From positions 1-8,712 of the forward strand of contig SKKS01000182.1 of assembly GCA_007123625.1 (NCBI GenBank): a stretch of DNA of 8,712 bases. Reading direction: 5' to 3'. The notes below the pieces were generated by a model that saw only the letters and a list, made by a program, of their open reading frames with translations, was not told the DNA's origin and made no database searches. Position numbers and translations under genes: made by a program. This DNA comes from Paracoccaceae bacterium (GTDB lineage Bacteria > Pseudomonadota > Alphaproteobacteria > Rhodobacterales > Rhodobacteraceae). Below, piece by piece: positions 1 to 6,204 of this stretch (position 1 is its first letter; each line of letters begins with the position of its first letter).

Positions 1-1119
1 CGCCTTGCCCCAGTCCGCGCCCTGCATCTCGCGCAACCGACTGGCGGTGCGCTCGAACTCGAAAGCGCCCTCGCCCTCGATATACAGCCGCTCGGGTTCG
101 TCGGCAGCGCTGGCGATCACGCGAACCCGCGCCTCGTACAGCGCATCGATAAGGGTCACGAAACGCTTGGCCTGATTATAGTTCGCCGATGACAGGATCG
201 GAATGCGCGCGATCATCAGCACCCGCACCGCATCGGCGATGGCCAGATAATCGCCCGCCCCCAGCGGCTGGCCGCACAGGTCCCAGAACGTCACGCGCGC
301 CACCCCATTATGATGGGCGGGCAGCACCACCTTGCGCCCCTTGACCGTCAGCTCCAGCGGCGTGCCGGGGTCGTGCCCGGTCAGGTCATCCCATATGCGG
401 GTCATGGCGTCATCGGCATCGCGGTCGGCGGGGCTGAACCAGACCTGCGCGCCCCGCAACCGCTGGCGGCGGTAATCGGTCTCCGCGACCAGCGCATGCA
501 CGGTCATGCGCTCTTTCAACTGCGCGATGAAGGGCAGGAACAGCGCCCGGTTCAACCCGTCCTTGTAGAGGTCATCGGGTGGCCGGTTCGAGGTGGTGAC
601 GATCACCACCCCCCCGGCCATGAGCTTCTGGAACAGCCGCCCCACGATCATCGCATCGGTGATGTCGGTGATCTGCATCTCGTCAAAGGCCAGCAGGCGC
701 ACCTCGCGAACCACGGATTCGGCGACCGGGGCAAGCGCATCCTCGGCGCCTTTCTGGCGGGCCGCGTGCATGCCCGCGTGGACTTCCTGCATGAAGGCGT
801 GGAAATGCACGCGGCGTCTGGCCTCTACCGGCGCATGGTCGTAGAACAAGTCCATGAGCATGGACTTGCCCCGCCCCACGCCCCCCCACAGATACAGCCC
901 CGGCGGGGGCGGGGGAGTGCGCTGAAGGATGCGCGCCATCAACCCGGTGGGCGGCAACGGACGGCGCAGATACGCCAGCAACGGATCAAACAGCGCCAGC
1001 GCCGCGCGCTGCGCCGCATCGGGGCGCAATGCGCCCGCCGCGACCCGGGCGTCATAGACGCCGATCAGTTCCGCGCCCGGACCGTCCATTCCCTGCGTTT
1101 CCGTCCCACGCCGTTCCAT
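1..1119 (-). CDS. zapE: AFG1/ZapE-family P-loop ATPase (cell division protein ZapE), 3' end cut by window edge
   Basis: The frame is open from ATG at 1119 to the window edge (373 codons, no stop). The E. coli family member is about 375 residues, so probably only a few C-terminal residues are missing. A Walker A motif GGVGRGKS lies at residues 79-86 and a Walker B LLAFDEMQ at 142-149, followed by the family-typical stretches TDITDAMIVGRLF and TTSNRPPDDLYKDGLN. Known for the family: a cytoplasmic ATPase, homologous to mitochondrial AFG1/LACE1, which in E. coli associates with FtsZ and the division ring under stress. The start is preceded by a purine-rich GAGGCGGGAC. The gene is divergent from sseA across 114 bases. 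The family call is firm; a division role in this organism is inferred from homology. Confidence 0.93.
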   Translation of the reverse strand, partial: MERRGTETQGMDGPGAELIGVYDARVAAGALRPDAAQRAALALFDPLLAYLRRPLPPTGLMARILQRTPPPPPGLYLWGGVGRGKSMLMDLFYDHAPVEARRRVHFHAFMQEVHAGMHAARQKGAEDALAPVAESVVREVRLLAFDEMQITDITDAMIVGRLFQKLMAGGVVIVTTSNRPPDDLYKDGLNRALFLPFIAQLKERMTVHALVAETDYRRQRLRGAQVWFSPADRDADDAMTRIWDDLTGHDPGTPLELTVKGRKVVLPAHHNGVARVTFWDLCGQPLGAGDYLAIADAVRVLMIARIPILSSANYNQAKRFVTLIDALYEARVRVIASAADEPERLYIEGEGAFEFERTASRLREMQGADWGKA

Positions 1120-1233
1120 GTCCCGCCTCATACCGCGCCAGGGCGCGCCGCGAAAGCCACGAAGCGTTGCGCTTGGCCCCATGCTGTGCCAGTTTGACCG
1201 CAGACATCATGGCACCGACGGAGGCGTACGGAA
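1120..1233. promoter_or_regulatory. Divergent intergenic region between zapE and sseA
   Basis: This 114-base gap separates two divergent starts and must hold at least the sseA promoter and probably the zapE promoter. Ribosome-binding sequences are visible at both ends: GAGGCGGGAC read on the minus strand before zapE, and ACGGAGG at 1217-1223 before sseA. A TTGACC hexamer at 1194-1199 resembles a -35 box, but no acceptable -10 lies at the right distance, so no promoter is placed precisely. Confidence 0.5.
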
Positions 1234-2088
1234 ATGGCGGCGGAGGATCCGAGAACGCTGGTTTCGACCGACTGGCTGGCAACGCATCTGGCGGATCCTG
1301 ATCTTCGGGTGCTCGATGCCTCGTGGTATCTGCCCGCAATGGGGCGCGATGCGCGCGCGGAATATGACGCGGCACACATTCCCGGCGCGCGCTTCTTCGA
1401 CATCGACGAGATCAGCGACCATCGGTCGGACCTGCCCCATATGGCCCCCCCGGTTGAGAAGTTCATCAGCCGCATGCGCGCCATGGGCGTGGGTGACGGT
1501 CATCAGGTGGTGGTCTATGACGGCATGGGGATGTTCTCGGCCCCTCGCGTGTGGTGGCTGTTCCGCCTGATGGGCAAGCAGGATGTGGCGGTGCTGGACG
1601 GGGGCTTCCCCAAATGGCAGGCCGAAGGTCACCCGGTCGAGGACATGCCCCCCGTCCTGCGCGACCGCCACATCACCGTGCAGCGCCAGGCGCATCTGGT
1701 GCGCGACGTGAGCCAGGTCGCCGCAGCGTCGAAACTGGGCGAGGCACAGATCGTCGATGCCCGCCCCGCCGACCGCTTCGCAGGCACAGTGGCAGAGCCG
1801 CGCCCCGGCCTGCGTGCCGGGCATATACCCGGCGCCTGCAACCTTCCGTTTACGCAACTGCTCACTCCGGACGGAACGATGAAGGACCTTGACGGTCTGC
1901 GCGCCGCCTTTGAGGCGGTCGGCGTGGACCTTGCGCGCCCGGTGATCACCAGTTGCGGATCGGGGGTGACGGCGGCGGTGCTGTCACTGGCGCTGGAGCG
2001 GCTGGGCCACCGCAAGCACGCGCTTTATGACGGCTCCTGGGCCGAATGGGGCATGTACCCGGATCTGAAGGTGGAAACCGGCGCATGA
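1234..2088 (+). CDS. sseA: 3-mercaptopyruvate/thiosulfate sulfurtransferase (tandem rhodanese)
   Basis: This 284-residue protein has two rhodanese domains, roughly residues 8-135 and 165-280. The N-terminal domain carries the rhodanese signature region around YDAAHIPGARFFDIDEI and YDGMGMFSAPRVWW. The C-terminal domain carries GHIPGACNLP and the active-site loop CGSGVTA with catalytic Cys241. A CG(S/T)GVTA loop is typical of mercaptopyruvate sulfurtransferases, whereas thiosulfate-preferring rhodaneses usually have a basic CRKGVT(A) loop, so mercaptopyruvate is the likelier donor. Such enzymes form a Cys-persulfide and pass sulfur to thiols or cyanide, usually in the cytoplasm; no signal peptide is seen here. 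The start at 1234 follows ACGGAGG. The stop overlaps the start of the GNAT gene (ATGA), so the two are probably one operon with coupled translation. Confidence 0.93.
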   Translation: MAAEDPRTLVSTDWLATHLADPDLRVLDASWYLPAMGRDARAEYDAAHIPGARFFDIDEISDHRSDLPHMAPPVEKFISRMRAMGVGDGHQVVVYDGMGMFSAPRVWWLFRLMGKQDVAVLDGGFPKWQAEGHPVEDMPPVLRDRHITVQRQAHLVRDVSQVAAASKLGEAQIVDARPADRFAGTVAEPRPGLRAGHIPGACNLPFTQLLTPDGTMKDLDGLRAAFEAVGVDLARPVITSCGSGVTAAVLSLALERLGHRKHALYDGSWAEWGMYPDLKVETGA

Positions 2089-2651
2089 CGGTCCTGCGCG
2101 CAGGCAGCACGGTCGAGTATGTGGTCACCTGGCTCGAGATGGCCGAACACCCGACCTGGCCCTGGCCCCCGGCGCCTGCGGGCATGGAGGGCGCGCTGCT
2201 GCGCGCAGAGGCACCTCCGCCGTGGTACTTCCTGACCATGTACGATGCCGTGGGCCGCGACTACGCCTGGACCGACCATCACGACAGCCCCGAAGCGGAC
2301 CTGCGCGCCTGGCTTCATGACCCGGATGTGGCGATGTACACGCTGATGGCCCATGGCTGGCCGCACGGGTTCTTTGTCCTGGACTGGCGCGAGGCCGGGC
2401 GGTGCGAGCTGGCCTATTTCGGGCTGGTGCCCGAAGTGATCGGACGGGGGCTTGGCAGCTGGCTGTTGCGCACGGCGATCCTGACCGGATGGTCGCATCC
2501 CGGCGTGACACGGATGACCGTGAACACCAACACGCTGGACCACCCGCGCGCGCTGGTAAATTACCAGAAGCACGGGTTCACGGTGACGGCGCGCGAAACC
2601 CGCAGCCGCACCCTGACCCGCGACCGCGACCCCGGCAAGATCCCCGGCTGA
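2085..2651 (+). CDS. GNAT-family N-acetyltransferase
   Basis: This 188-residue protein has the GNAT acetyl-CoA pyrophosphate loop in GLVPEVIGRGLGSWLL (about 113-127; core IGRGLG at 119-124) and the C-terminal strand/helix region ALVNYQKHGF at about 156-165. The N-terminal half is rich in Trp, Pro and acidic residues (PTWPWPPAPAG, YAWTDHHDSPE) and probably forms substrate-specific elements; the acceptor substrate cannot be read from the sequence. The chosen start at 2085 overlaps the sseA stop as ATGA, giving translational coupling. An in-frame ATG at 2046 lies inside sseA and would add 13 residues (GHVPGSEGGNRR) that do not look like family sequence. The gene converges on the ABC-transporter ATPase gene. 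Family assignment is strong; function is unknown. Confidence 0.88.
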   Translation: MTVLRAGSTVEYVVTWLEMAEHPTWPWPPAPAGMEGALLRAEAPPPWYFLTMYDAVGRDYAWTDHHDSPEADLRAWLHDPDVAMYTLMAHGWPHGFFVLDWREAGRCELAYFGLVPEVIGRGLGSWLLRTAILTGWSHPGVTRMTVNTNTLDHPRALVNYQKHGFTVTARETRSRTLTRDRDPGKIPG

Positions 2652-2705
2652 ACCCGCCTGCTGCCCGCACGCGCACAGGTTTGACCGCACCTCCCGCCCG
2701 TCTTC

Positions 2706-2724
2706 GGCGCGCGCCGGGCGCGCC
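2706..2724. terminator. GC-rich hairpin in convergent gap (possible weaker terminator arm)
   Basis: GGCGCGC at 2706-2712 pairs with GCGCGCC at 2718-2724 around a five-base loop. It lies 54 bases after the GNAT stop. It has no T run and may assist the stronger hairpin at 2742-2764 or be a chance product of high GC. Confidence 0.35.
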
Positions 2725-2741
2725 TCATCCCGTTGGGCCAA

Positions 2742-2764
2742 GCGCGCGGGCAAAGCCCGCGCGC
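2742..2764. terminator. Perfect 10-bp hairpin, probable bidirectional terminator
   Basis: GCGCGCGGGC (2742-2751) and GCCCGCGCGC (2755-2764) form an uninterrupted 10-bp stem with an AAA loop (TTT on the other strand). It sits between the convergent GNAT gene, which stops at 2651, and the ATPase gene, which stops at 2789. Position and stability fit a terminator for both transcripts. There is no T tract on either side, so it is not a textbook intrinsic terminator; it may act as a 3'-end stabiliser or together with Rho. Confidence 0.55.
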
Positions 2765-2788
2765 CACCCGCCGTCCGCAGTGACTACC

Positions 2789-3916
2789 TTACCCTGCGAC
2801 AGGGCCCCCTGGGCCGGCCGCTTCAAGCTCGCCCAGCCGCAGGCGCGGCAGGGCGCTGCCGTCGGCCCGAAAGACATGCGCAAGGTCGGGGCGGATGGCG
2901 AGATGCGCCCGCGCGCCCCGGCGCAACCCTGTCTGCCCCGACAGATGCGCGGTGAGTGCGGTGCCGTCCGGTGTGCGCCCGTAAAGATAGCTTTCGCCGC
3001 CCAGCTGCTCGACATTCTCGATCTCGACCGGATAGCCGTCGGGGTCGGGGTGCAGGTGCTCAGGGCGTACGCCCAGTTCGACCGTGTCGCCCTCGGCCAG
3101 GGTGCGCGCGTCCACCATCGCGCGCAGCACCCGGCCATGCACATCCGCAAGCGTCACGCCCTCGGCGTCGCGGGCGGTCACCGTGCAGGTCAGGAAATTC
3201 ATCCGTGGCGAGCCGATGAACCCCGCGACGAAGGTATTGGCCGGCCGGTTGTACAGCGCGATCGGTGCGCCCACCTGTTCGATCCGGCCATCGCGCAGCA
3301 CCACGATCTGGTCCGCCATCGTCATAGCCTCGACCTGGTCGTGGGTCACATAGATCATCGTGTTGCCGATCCGGCGGTGCAGCCCTGCGATCTCGGCGCG
3401 CATGGCGACGCGCAACTCGGCGTCAAGGTTCGACAAGGGCTCGTCGAACAGGAACACGCGCGGCTCGCGCACCACCGCGCGCCCGATCGCCACCCGCTGG
3501 CGCTGCCCGCCCGAAAGCGCGCGGGGCCGCCGGTCCAGATACGGCTCGAGCTTGAGCATCCGCGCCGCCTCGGCCACCCGCGCGGCGACCTGGTCTTTCG
3601 GCATGCGCATGTTCTCCAGCCCGAAGGCCAGATTCTGGCGCACGGACATGTGCGGGTAAAGCGCATAGGTCTGGAACACCATCGCCAGCCCCCGCTCGGC
3701 GGCGCGCAGATCGTTCACCCGCTCCCCGCCGATCATCAGATCACCGCCCGAGATCTCCTCCAGCCCTGCGATCATCCGCAAGAGCGTGGACTTCCCACAC
3801 CCCGAAGGGCCGACGAACACGCAAAACGCGCCGTCCTCGATTTCCAGATCGATCCCGTGGATTGCCCGCACCGCGCCATAATCCTTGACGATCCCTCGCA
3901 GCTCTACCCGTGCCAT
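2789..3916 (-). CDS. Sugar ABC transporter ATP-binding protein (MalK/UgpC type)
   Basis: This 375-residue ATPase powers the importer encoded just upstream. Visible motifs are Walker A GPSGCGKS (36-43), Q-loop Gln82 in FQTYALYPHM, signature LSGGQRQRV (134-142), Walker B VFLFDEP with Asp158 and Glu159, and H-loop His192 in YVTHDQVEAMT. From about residue 235 (FIGSPRMNF) a C-terminal TOBE/regulatory domain of the MalK/UgpC kind follows; length matches the family. The start at 3916 gives the family-typical MARVELRGIVKDYG, preceded by GGGGA; the reading frame stays open upstream to 4108, but that would add 64 unrelated residues from the structured gap. It is the last gene of the minus-strand operon. 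Substrate cannot be told from an ATPase; the neighbours suggest a sulfoquinovose glycoside. In Agrobacterium this role belongs to the smo transporter ATPase. Confidence 0.93.
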   Translation of the reverse strand: MARVELRGIVKDYGAVRAIHGIDLEIEDGAFCVFVGPSGCGKSTLLRMIAGLEEISGGDLMIGGERVNDLRAAERGLAMVFQTYALYPHMSVRQNLAFGLENMRMPKDQVAARVAEAARMLKLEPYLDRRPRALSGGQRQRVAIGRAVVREPRVFLFDEPLSNLDAELRVAMRAEIAGLHRRIGNTMIYVTHDQVEAMTMADQIVVLRDGRIEQVGAPIALYNRPANTFVAGFIGSPRMNFLTCTVTARDAEGVTLADVHGRVLRAMVDARTLAEGDTVELGVRPEHLHPDPDGYPVEIENVEQLGGESYLYGRTPDGTALTAHLSGQTGLRRGARAHLAIRPDLAHVFRADGSALPRLRLGELEAAGPGGPVAG

Positions 3917-4114
3917 CCCATCCCCGCCATCATCTTGCCTGAAATACTCTGGGGTGAGCCGCAGCGCGGCGAGGGGCGAGGCCCCTTGCACCCGGCGGCG
4001 CCAGCCGCCGGGCCCGGCCCAACAGGAGCGGTCGCATCCCCGATGCGGCCAGCGACGGGCGGGAGAACCCCGTCCCGCAACGCACCCCCGCCCTTCCGCT
4101 TCGCCCACCGCTCC
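3917..4114 (-). promoter_or_regulatory. Structured 198-base gap between MalG-type permease and ATPase genes
   Basis: No gene is seen here. The gap is full of inverted repeats: CCCGGCGGC/GCCGCCGGG at 3991-4012 (9-bp perfect stem, 4-base loop), GGGGC/GCCCC at 3973-3985, CGCATC/GATGCG at 4033-4047, and two mutually exclusive stems at 4054-4074 and 4059-4078. Transcripts from the permease must cross it to reach the ATPase gene, so it may pause or terminate RNA polymerase, block 3' decay or limit ATPase expression. There is no T tract. The piece 3931-3985 resembles, from memory, an intergenic motif recurring in Rhodobacterales genomes. An internal promoter for the ATPase gene cannot be excluded. 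Confidence 0.5.
3991..4012 (-). repeat. Perfect 9-bp inverted repeat between permease and ATPase genes
   Basis: CCCGGCGGC at 3991-3999 and GCCGCCGGG at 4004-4012 enclose a four-base loop (GCCA on the plus strand, TGGC in the operon transcript). It is the strongest single stem in this gap and lies 75 bases before the ATPase start. Confidence 0.65.
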
Positions 4115-5158
4115 TCATTTCACCCCCGACTGCGCAATGCCCTGCGTGATGAAACGCTGCAGGAAGGCGAACACCAGCGTGATCGGCAGCAGCGTCAGCA
4201 CCGTCATCGCCAGCAGGTTCGCCCACGAGGTCTGCAATTCGCCCTGAAAGCTGTTGAGCGCCAGTTGCAGCGTGAACACCTCGGACCGGTTCAGCACAAT
4301 GAGCGGCCACAGGAACTCGTTCCAGCGCCACATCACCGAAAAGATCACCAGCACCGCCAGCGCCGGCGCCGATAGCGGCAACACGATCTTCCAGTAGACC
4401 CGCCATTCGCTGGCGTTGTCCATCCGCGCGGCATCCAGAAGGTCATCGGGGATGGTCAGCATGTACTGGCGCAGCAAGAACACGCCCGTGGGCGTCGCGA
4501 TCGCAGGCCAGATCACCGCCCAGGGGCTGTTGATCAGCCCCATCTGGCTGACCACCAGAAACAGCGGCACCAGCGTCACCGTGGGGGGCACCATCAGCGT
4601 GGCGATGATCAGCACGAACACCACCGTGCGCCCTGTGAAGCGATACTTGGCCAGCGCAAAGGCGGCCATCGAGTTGAACAGCACCGTCAGCACGGTCGCC
4701 ACCACGGTGATGAAGGTCGAGTTCCAGAAATACCGCGCGAAATTGAAGCGGGTAAAGACGGTGGTATAGTTCTCCTGCGCGATCTCCACCGCGCGCACGG
4801 GTTCGCGGTCGGCGATGTTGACGTTAAGCACCGTGTCCGGGTCGGCGGGGTCGATCATTTGCGCGTTCAGCCCCACGCGCCGTATCTGGACCAGTTCGCG
4901 ACCCGCGTGCTCACCCCCGGTTACGGCAAATCGCTGCAAGGGCGCGTCAAAGCCCGCGACATCCTGAAACTGGGGCGCCAGCGGGAGCAGGCGGGGCGGG
5001 TATTCCTGCAGCGCGGCCTCGGTCTTGAAGCTTGACAGCACCAGCCACAGCACCGGGCCCAGCATCAGCACCACGCCAAAGCCCAGAAAGCCGAAGGCCA
5101 TCCAGTCGGTCAGATCGAAGCGTTCGCGCCCGCGCCGGGCAATGATCCAGCGAAACAT
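4115..5158 (-). CDS. Sugar ABC transporter permease, MalG-type, with enlarged periplasmic loop
   Basis: This 347-residue inner-membrane protein is the MalG-like half of a CUT1 sugar importer. Predicted membrane segments lie at about 20-42, 146-170, 178-203, 212-230, 263-288 and 312-334. The EAA coupling loop that docks on the ATPase is at about 239-265 (DLLDAARMDNASEWRVYWKIVLPL). MalG-type permeases are usually about 270-300 residues; the surplus sits between segments 1 and 2, a predicted periplasmic stretch of roughly 100 residues (43-145). The start at 5158 overlaps the preceding permease stop by one base (TAATG), with GAGGA upstream, so translation is probably coupled. In the Agrobacterium sulfoquinovose system the corresponding protein would be one of the two Smo permeases; transport of that sugar here is inferred from neighbours. 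Confidence 0.92.
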   Translation of the reverse strand: MFRWIIARRGRERFDLTDWMAFGFLGFGVVLMLGPVLWLVLSSFKTEAALQEYPPRLLPLAPQFQDVAGFDAPLQRFAVTGGEHAGRELVQIRRVGLNAQMIDPADPDTVLNVNIADREPVRAVEIAQENYTTVFTRFNFARYFWNSTFITVVATVLTVLFNSMAAFALAKYRFTGRTVVFVLIIATLMVPPTVTLVPLFLVVSQMGLINSPWAVIWPAIATPTGVFLLRQYMLTIPDDLLDAARMDNASEWRVYWKIVLPLSAPALAVLVIFSVMWRWNEFLWPLIVLNRSEVFTLQLALNSFQGELQTSWANLLAMTVLTLLPITLVFAFLQRFITQGIAQSGVK

Positions 5159-6141
5159 TACCCGTCCTCGCCACGTTTGCGCGTGGCCGCCAGTTGCGCC
5201 AGCGTCAGCACCATCAGCACCCCCGCCATCATTAGCGAGGCCGCCGCCGCCAGCCCGAACTGTCGCGGGCGCGTGGCGAAGCCTACGTCATAGATATACT
5301 GGATCAGCAGTAGCGTCGCCGACCCCGGCCCGCCCCCGGTCAGCACATAGATTTCATCGAACGCCTGCACCGCGCGGATAAGGCTCAGCACCATCACCAC
5401 CAGCAGCGTCGGCGTCAGCAGCGGCAGCGTGATGCGGAACAGCCGCCGCCAGGCGGGGGTGCCGTCCATTTCGGCGGCCTCGTAAACATCCGACGGAATT
5501 GCCTGCAGCCCGGCCAGCAGGATCAGCACATAGAACCCCATGTTGGCCCAGATCGACACGAAGACAATCCAGAAAAACGCCCAGTTCGGATCCAGCAGCC
5601 AGTTGACGGTGCCCATGCCTGCCCAGTCCAGGCCCGCGTTCAGCACGCCGTTGCGCTGCAATATCCACTTCCAGATCAGCGCCACCACCACCGGCGACAG
5701 CAGCACAGGATAGAAGAACACCGCCCGAAAGAACCCCTTCAGCGGAATATTGCGGTTCAGGATCAGCGCGGCGATCAACGACAGCAGCACCATGAACCCG
5801 ACCTGCAGCACCACGAACCACCCGGTGTTGTGCACCGCACGCCAGAACAGGTCGCGGCGGCAGCTGTTGGGGTTCAGATAGCTTTCGCAATCCAGCAGCG
5901 TGGCAAAGTTCGCAGCCCCCACCCAGGGCCGGTCGCCCAGCAGGATCCGGTCGCCCGAAGTGCCCGCATACCACGCGTTCAGCAAGATCGGCAGATAGGT
6001 GAACAGCCCGAAGATCAGCAGGTTGGGCAGCAAGAACACCCAGACCATGCGCTGCGTGCCCAGGCTGCGCTGAAGCCAGCGCATCGGCCCTTCGAACAGG
6101 TTGAAGGCCCCTTCATAGATCAATCGGACCGCGCCTATCAT
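5158..6141 (-). CDS. Sugar ABC transporter permease, MalF/UgpA-type
   Basis: This 327-residue protein is the first permease of a CUT1 importer. Predicted membrane segments are at about 33-55, 107-128, 138-161, 188-211, 240-262 and 298-318. A well-kept EAA loop YEAAEMDGTPAWRRLFRITLPLL spans about 220-242, and VLTGGGPGSATLLL at 266-279 is typical of MalF/UgpA permeases. The N-terminus is short, without the large MalF P2 domain of enterobacteria. Two cysteines, Cys85 and Cys94, lie in the predicted first periplasmic loop and could form a disulfide. The start at 6141 follows a strong AGGAGGT at 6151-6157. Its stop TAA overlaps the next permease start by one base. A hairpin separates it from the binding-protein gene upstream. 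Confidence 0.93.
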   Translation of the reverse strand: MIGAVRLIYEGAFNLFEGPMRWLQRSLGTQRMVWVFLLPNLLIFGLFTYLPILLNAWYAGTSGDRILLGDRPWVGAANFATLLDCESYLNPNSCRRDLFWRAVHNTGWFVVLQVGFMVLLSLIAALILNRNIPLKGFFRAVFFYPVLLSPVVVALIWKWILQRNGVLNAGLDWAGMGTVNWLLDPNWAFFWIVFVSIWANMGFYVLILLAGLQAIPSDVYEAAEMDGTPAWRRLFRITLPLLTPTLLVVMVLSLIRAVQAFDEIYVLTGGGPGSATLLLIQYIYDVGFATRPRQFGLAAAASLMMAGVLMVLTLAQLAATRKRGEDG

Positions 6142-6150
6142 GTCCCTGCC

Positions 6151-6157
6151 ACCTCCT
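6151..6157 (-). promoter_or_regulatory. Strong ribosome binding site of MalF-type permease gene
   Basis: Read on the minus strand this is AGGAGGT, nine bases before the ATG at 6141. It fixes the start and allows fresh ribosome entry downstream of the hairpin at 6170-6194. Confidence 0.7.
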
Positions 6158-6169
6158 GCGCCGGGAGTT

Positions 6170-6194
6170 CCCGGCCCTGGAAACCGGGGCCGGG
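6170..6194 (-). promoter_or_regulatory. Stable stem-loop between binding-protein and permease genes
   Basis: CCCGGCCCTGG (6170-6180) and CCGGGGCCGGG (6184-6194) form an 11-position stem with one mismatch and a three-base loop. It starts 10 bases after the binding-protein stop in the transcript and ends before the permease ribosome binding site. Hairpins at this place in binding-protein-dependent ABC operons are known to protect upstream mRNA from 3' decay or cause partial termination, giving more binding protein than permease. No T run follows, so stabilisation or attenuation is likelier than full termination. CCGGG/CCCGG at 6161-6174 could form a competing stem. Confidence 0.65.
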
Positions 6195-6204
6195 TCTGTC
6201 CGCT

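Noticed and set aside
310..1197. Plus-strand open frame of 295 codons opposite zapE
   Set aside because: The minus strand encodes Walker A and B motifs of an AFG1/ZapE ATPase across the same bases; the plus-strand product is Arg/His/Gln-rich and motif-free.
1194..1222. TTGACC as a -35 box for sseA
   Set aside because: At 16-18 bases downstream there is only GC-rich sequence with no -10-like hexamer, so a promoter could not be supported.
1234..2088. Functional link of the sulfurtransferase to sulfite released by the putative sulfoquinovose operon
   Set aside because: Both concern sulfur, but sseA is on the opposite strand, pairs with a GNAT gene and is separated by convergent hairpins. Rhodaneses like this are widespread housekeeping enzymes, so proximity alone is not evidence.
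3917..4108. Extended ATPase start at 4108
   Set aside because: It adds 64 residues encoded by inverted repeats that resemble no ATPase N-terminus; the family start MARVEL at 3916 has its own ribosome binding sequence.
2402..4375. Long plus-strand open frame of 657 codons antisense to the ATPase and permease genes
   Set aside because: It lies over clearly conserved minus-strand genes; its translation is Arg/His/Pro/Gln-rich low-complexity sequence with no motif, typical of an antisense frame in GC-rich DNA.
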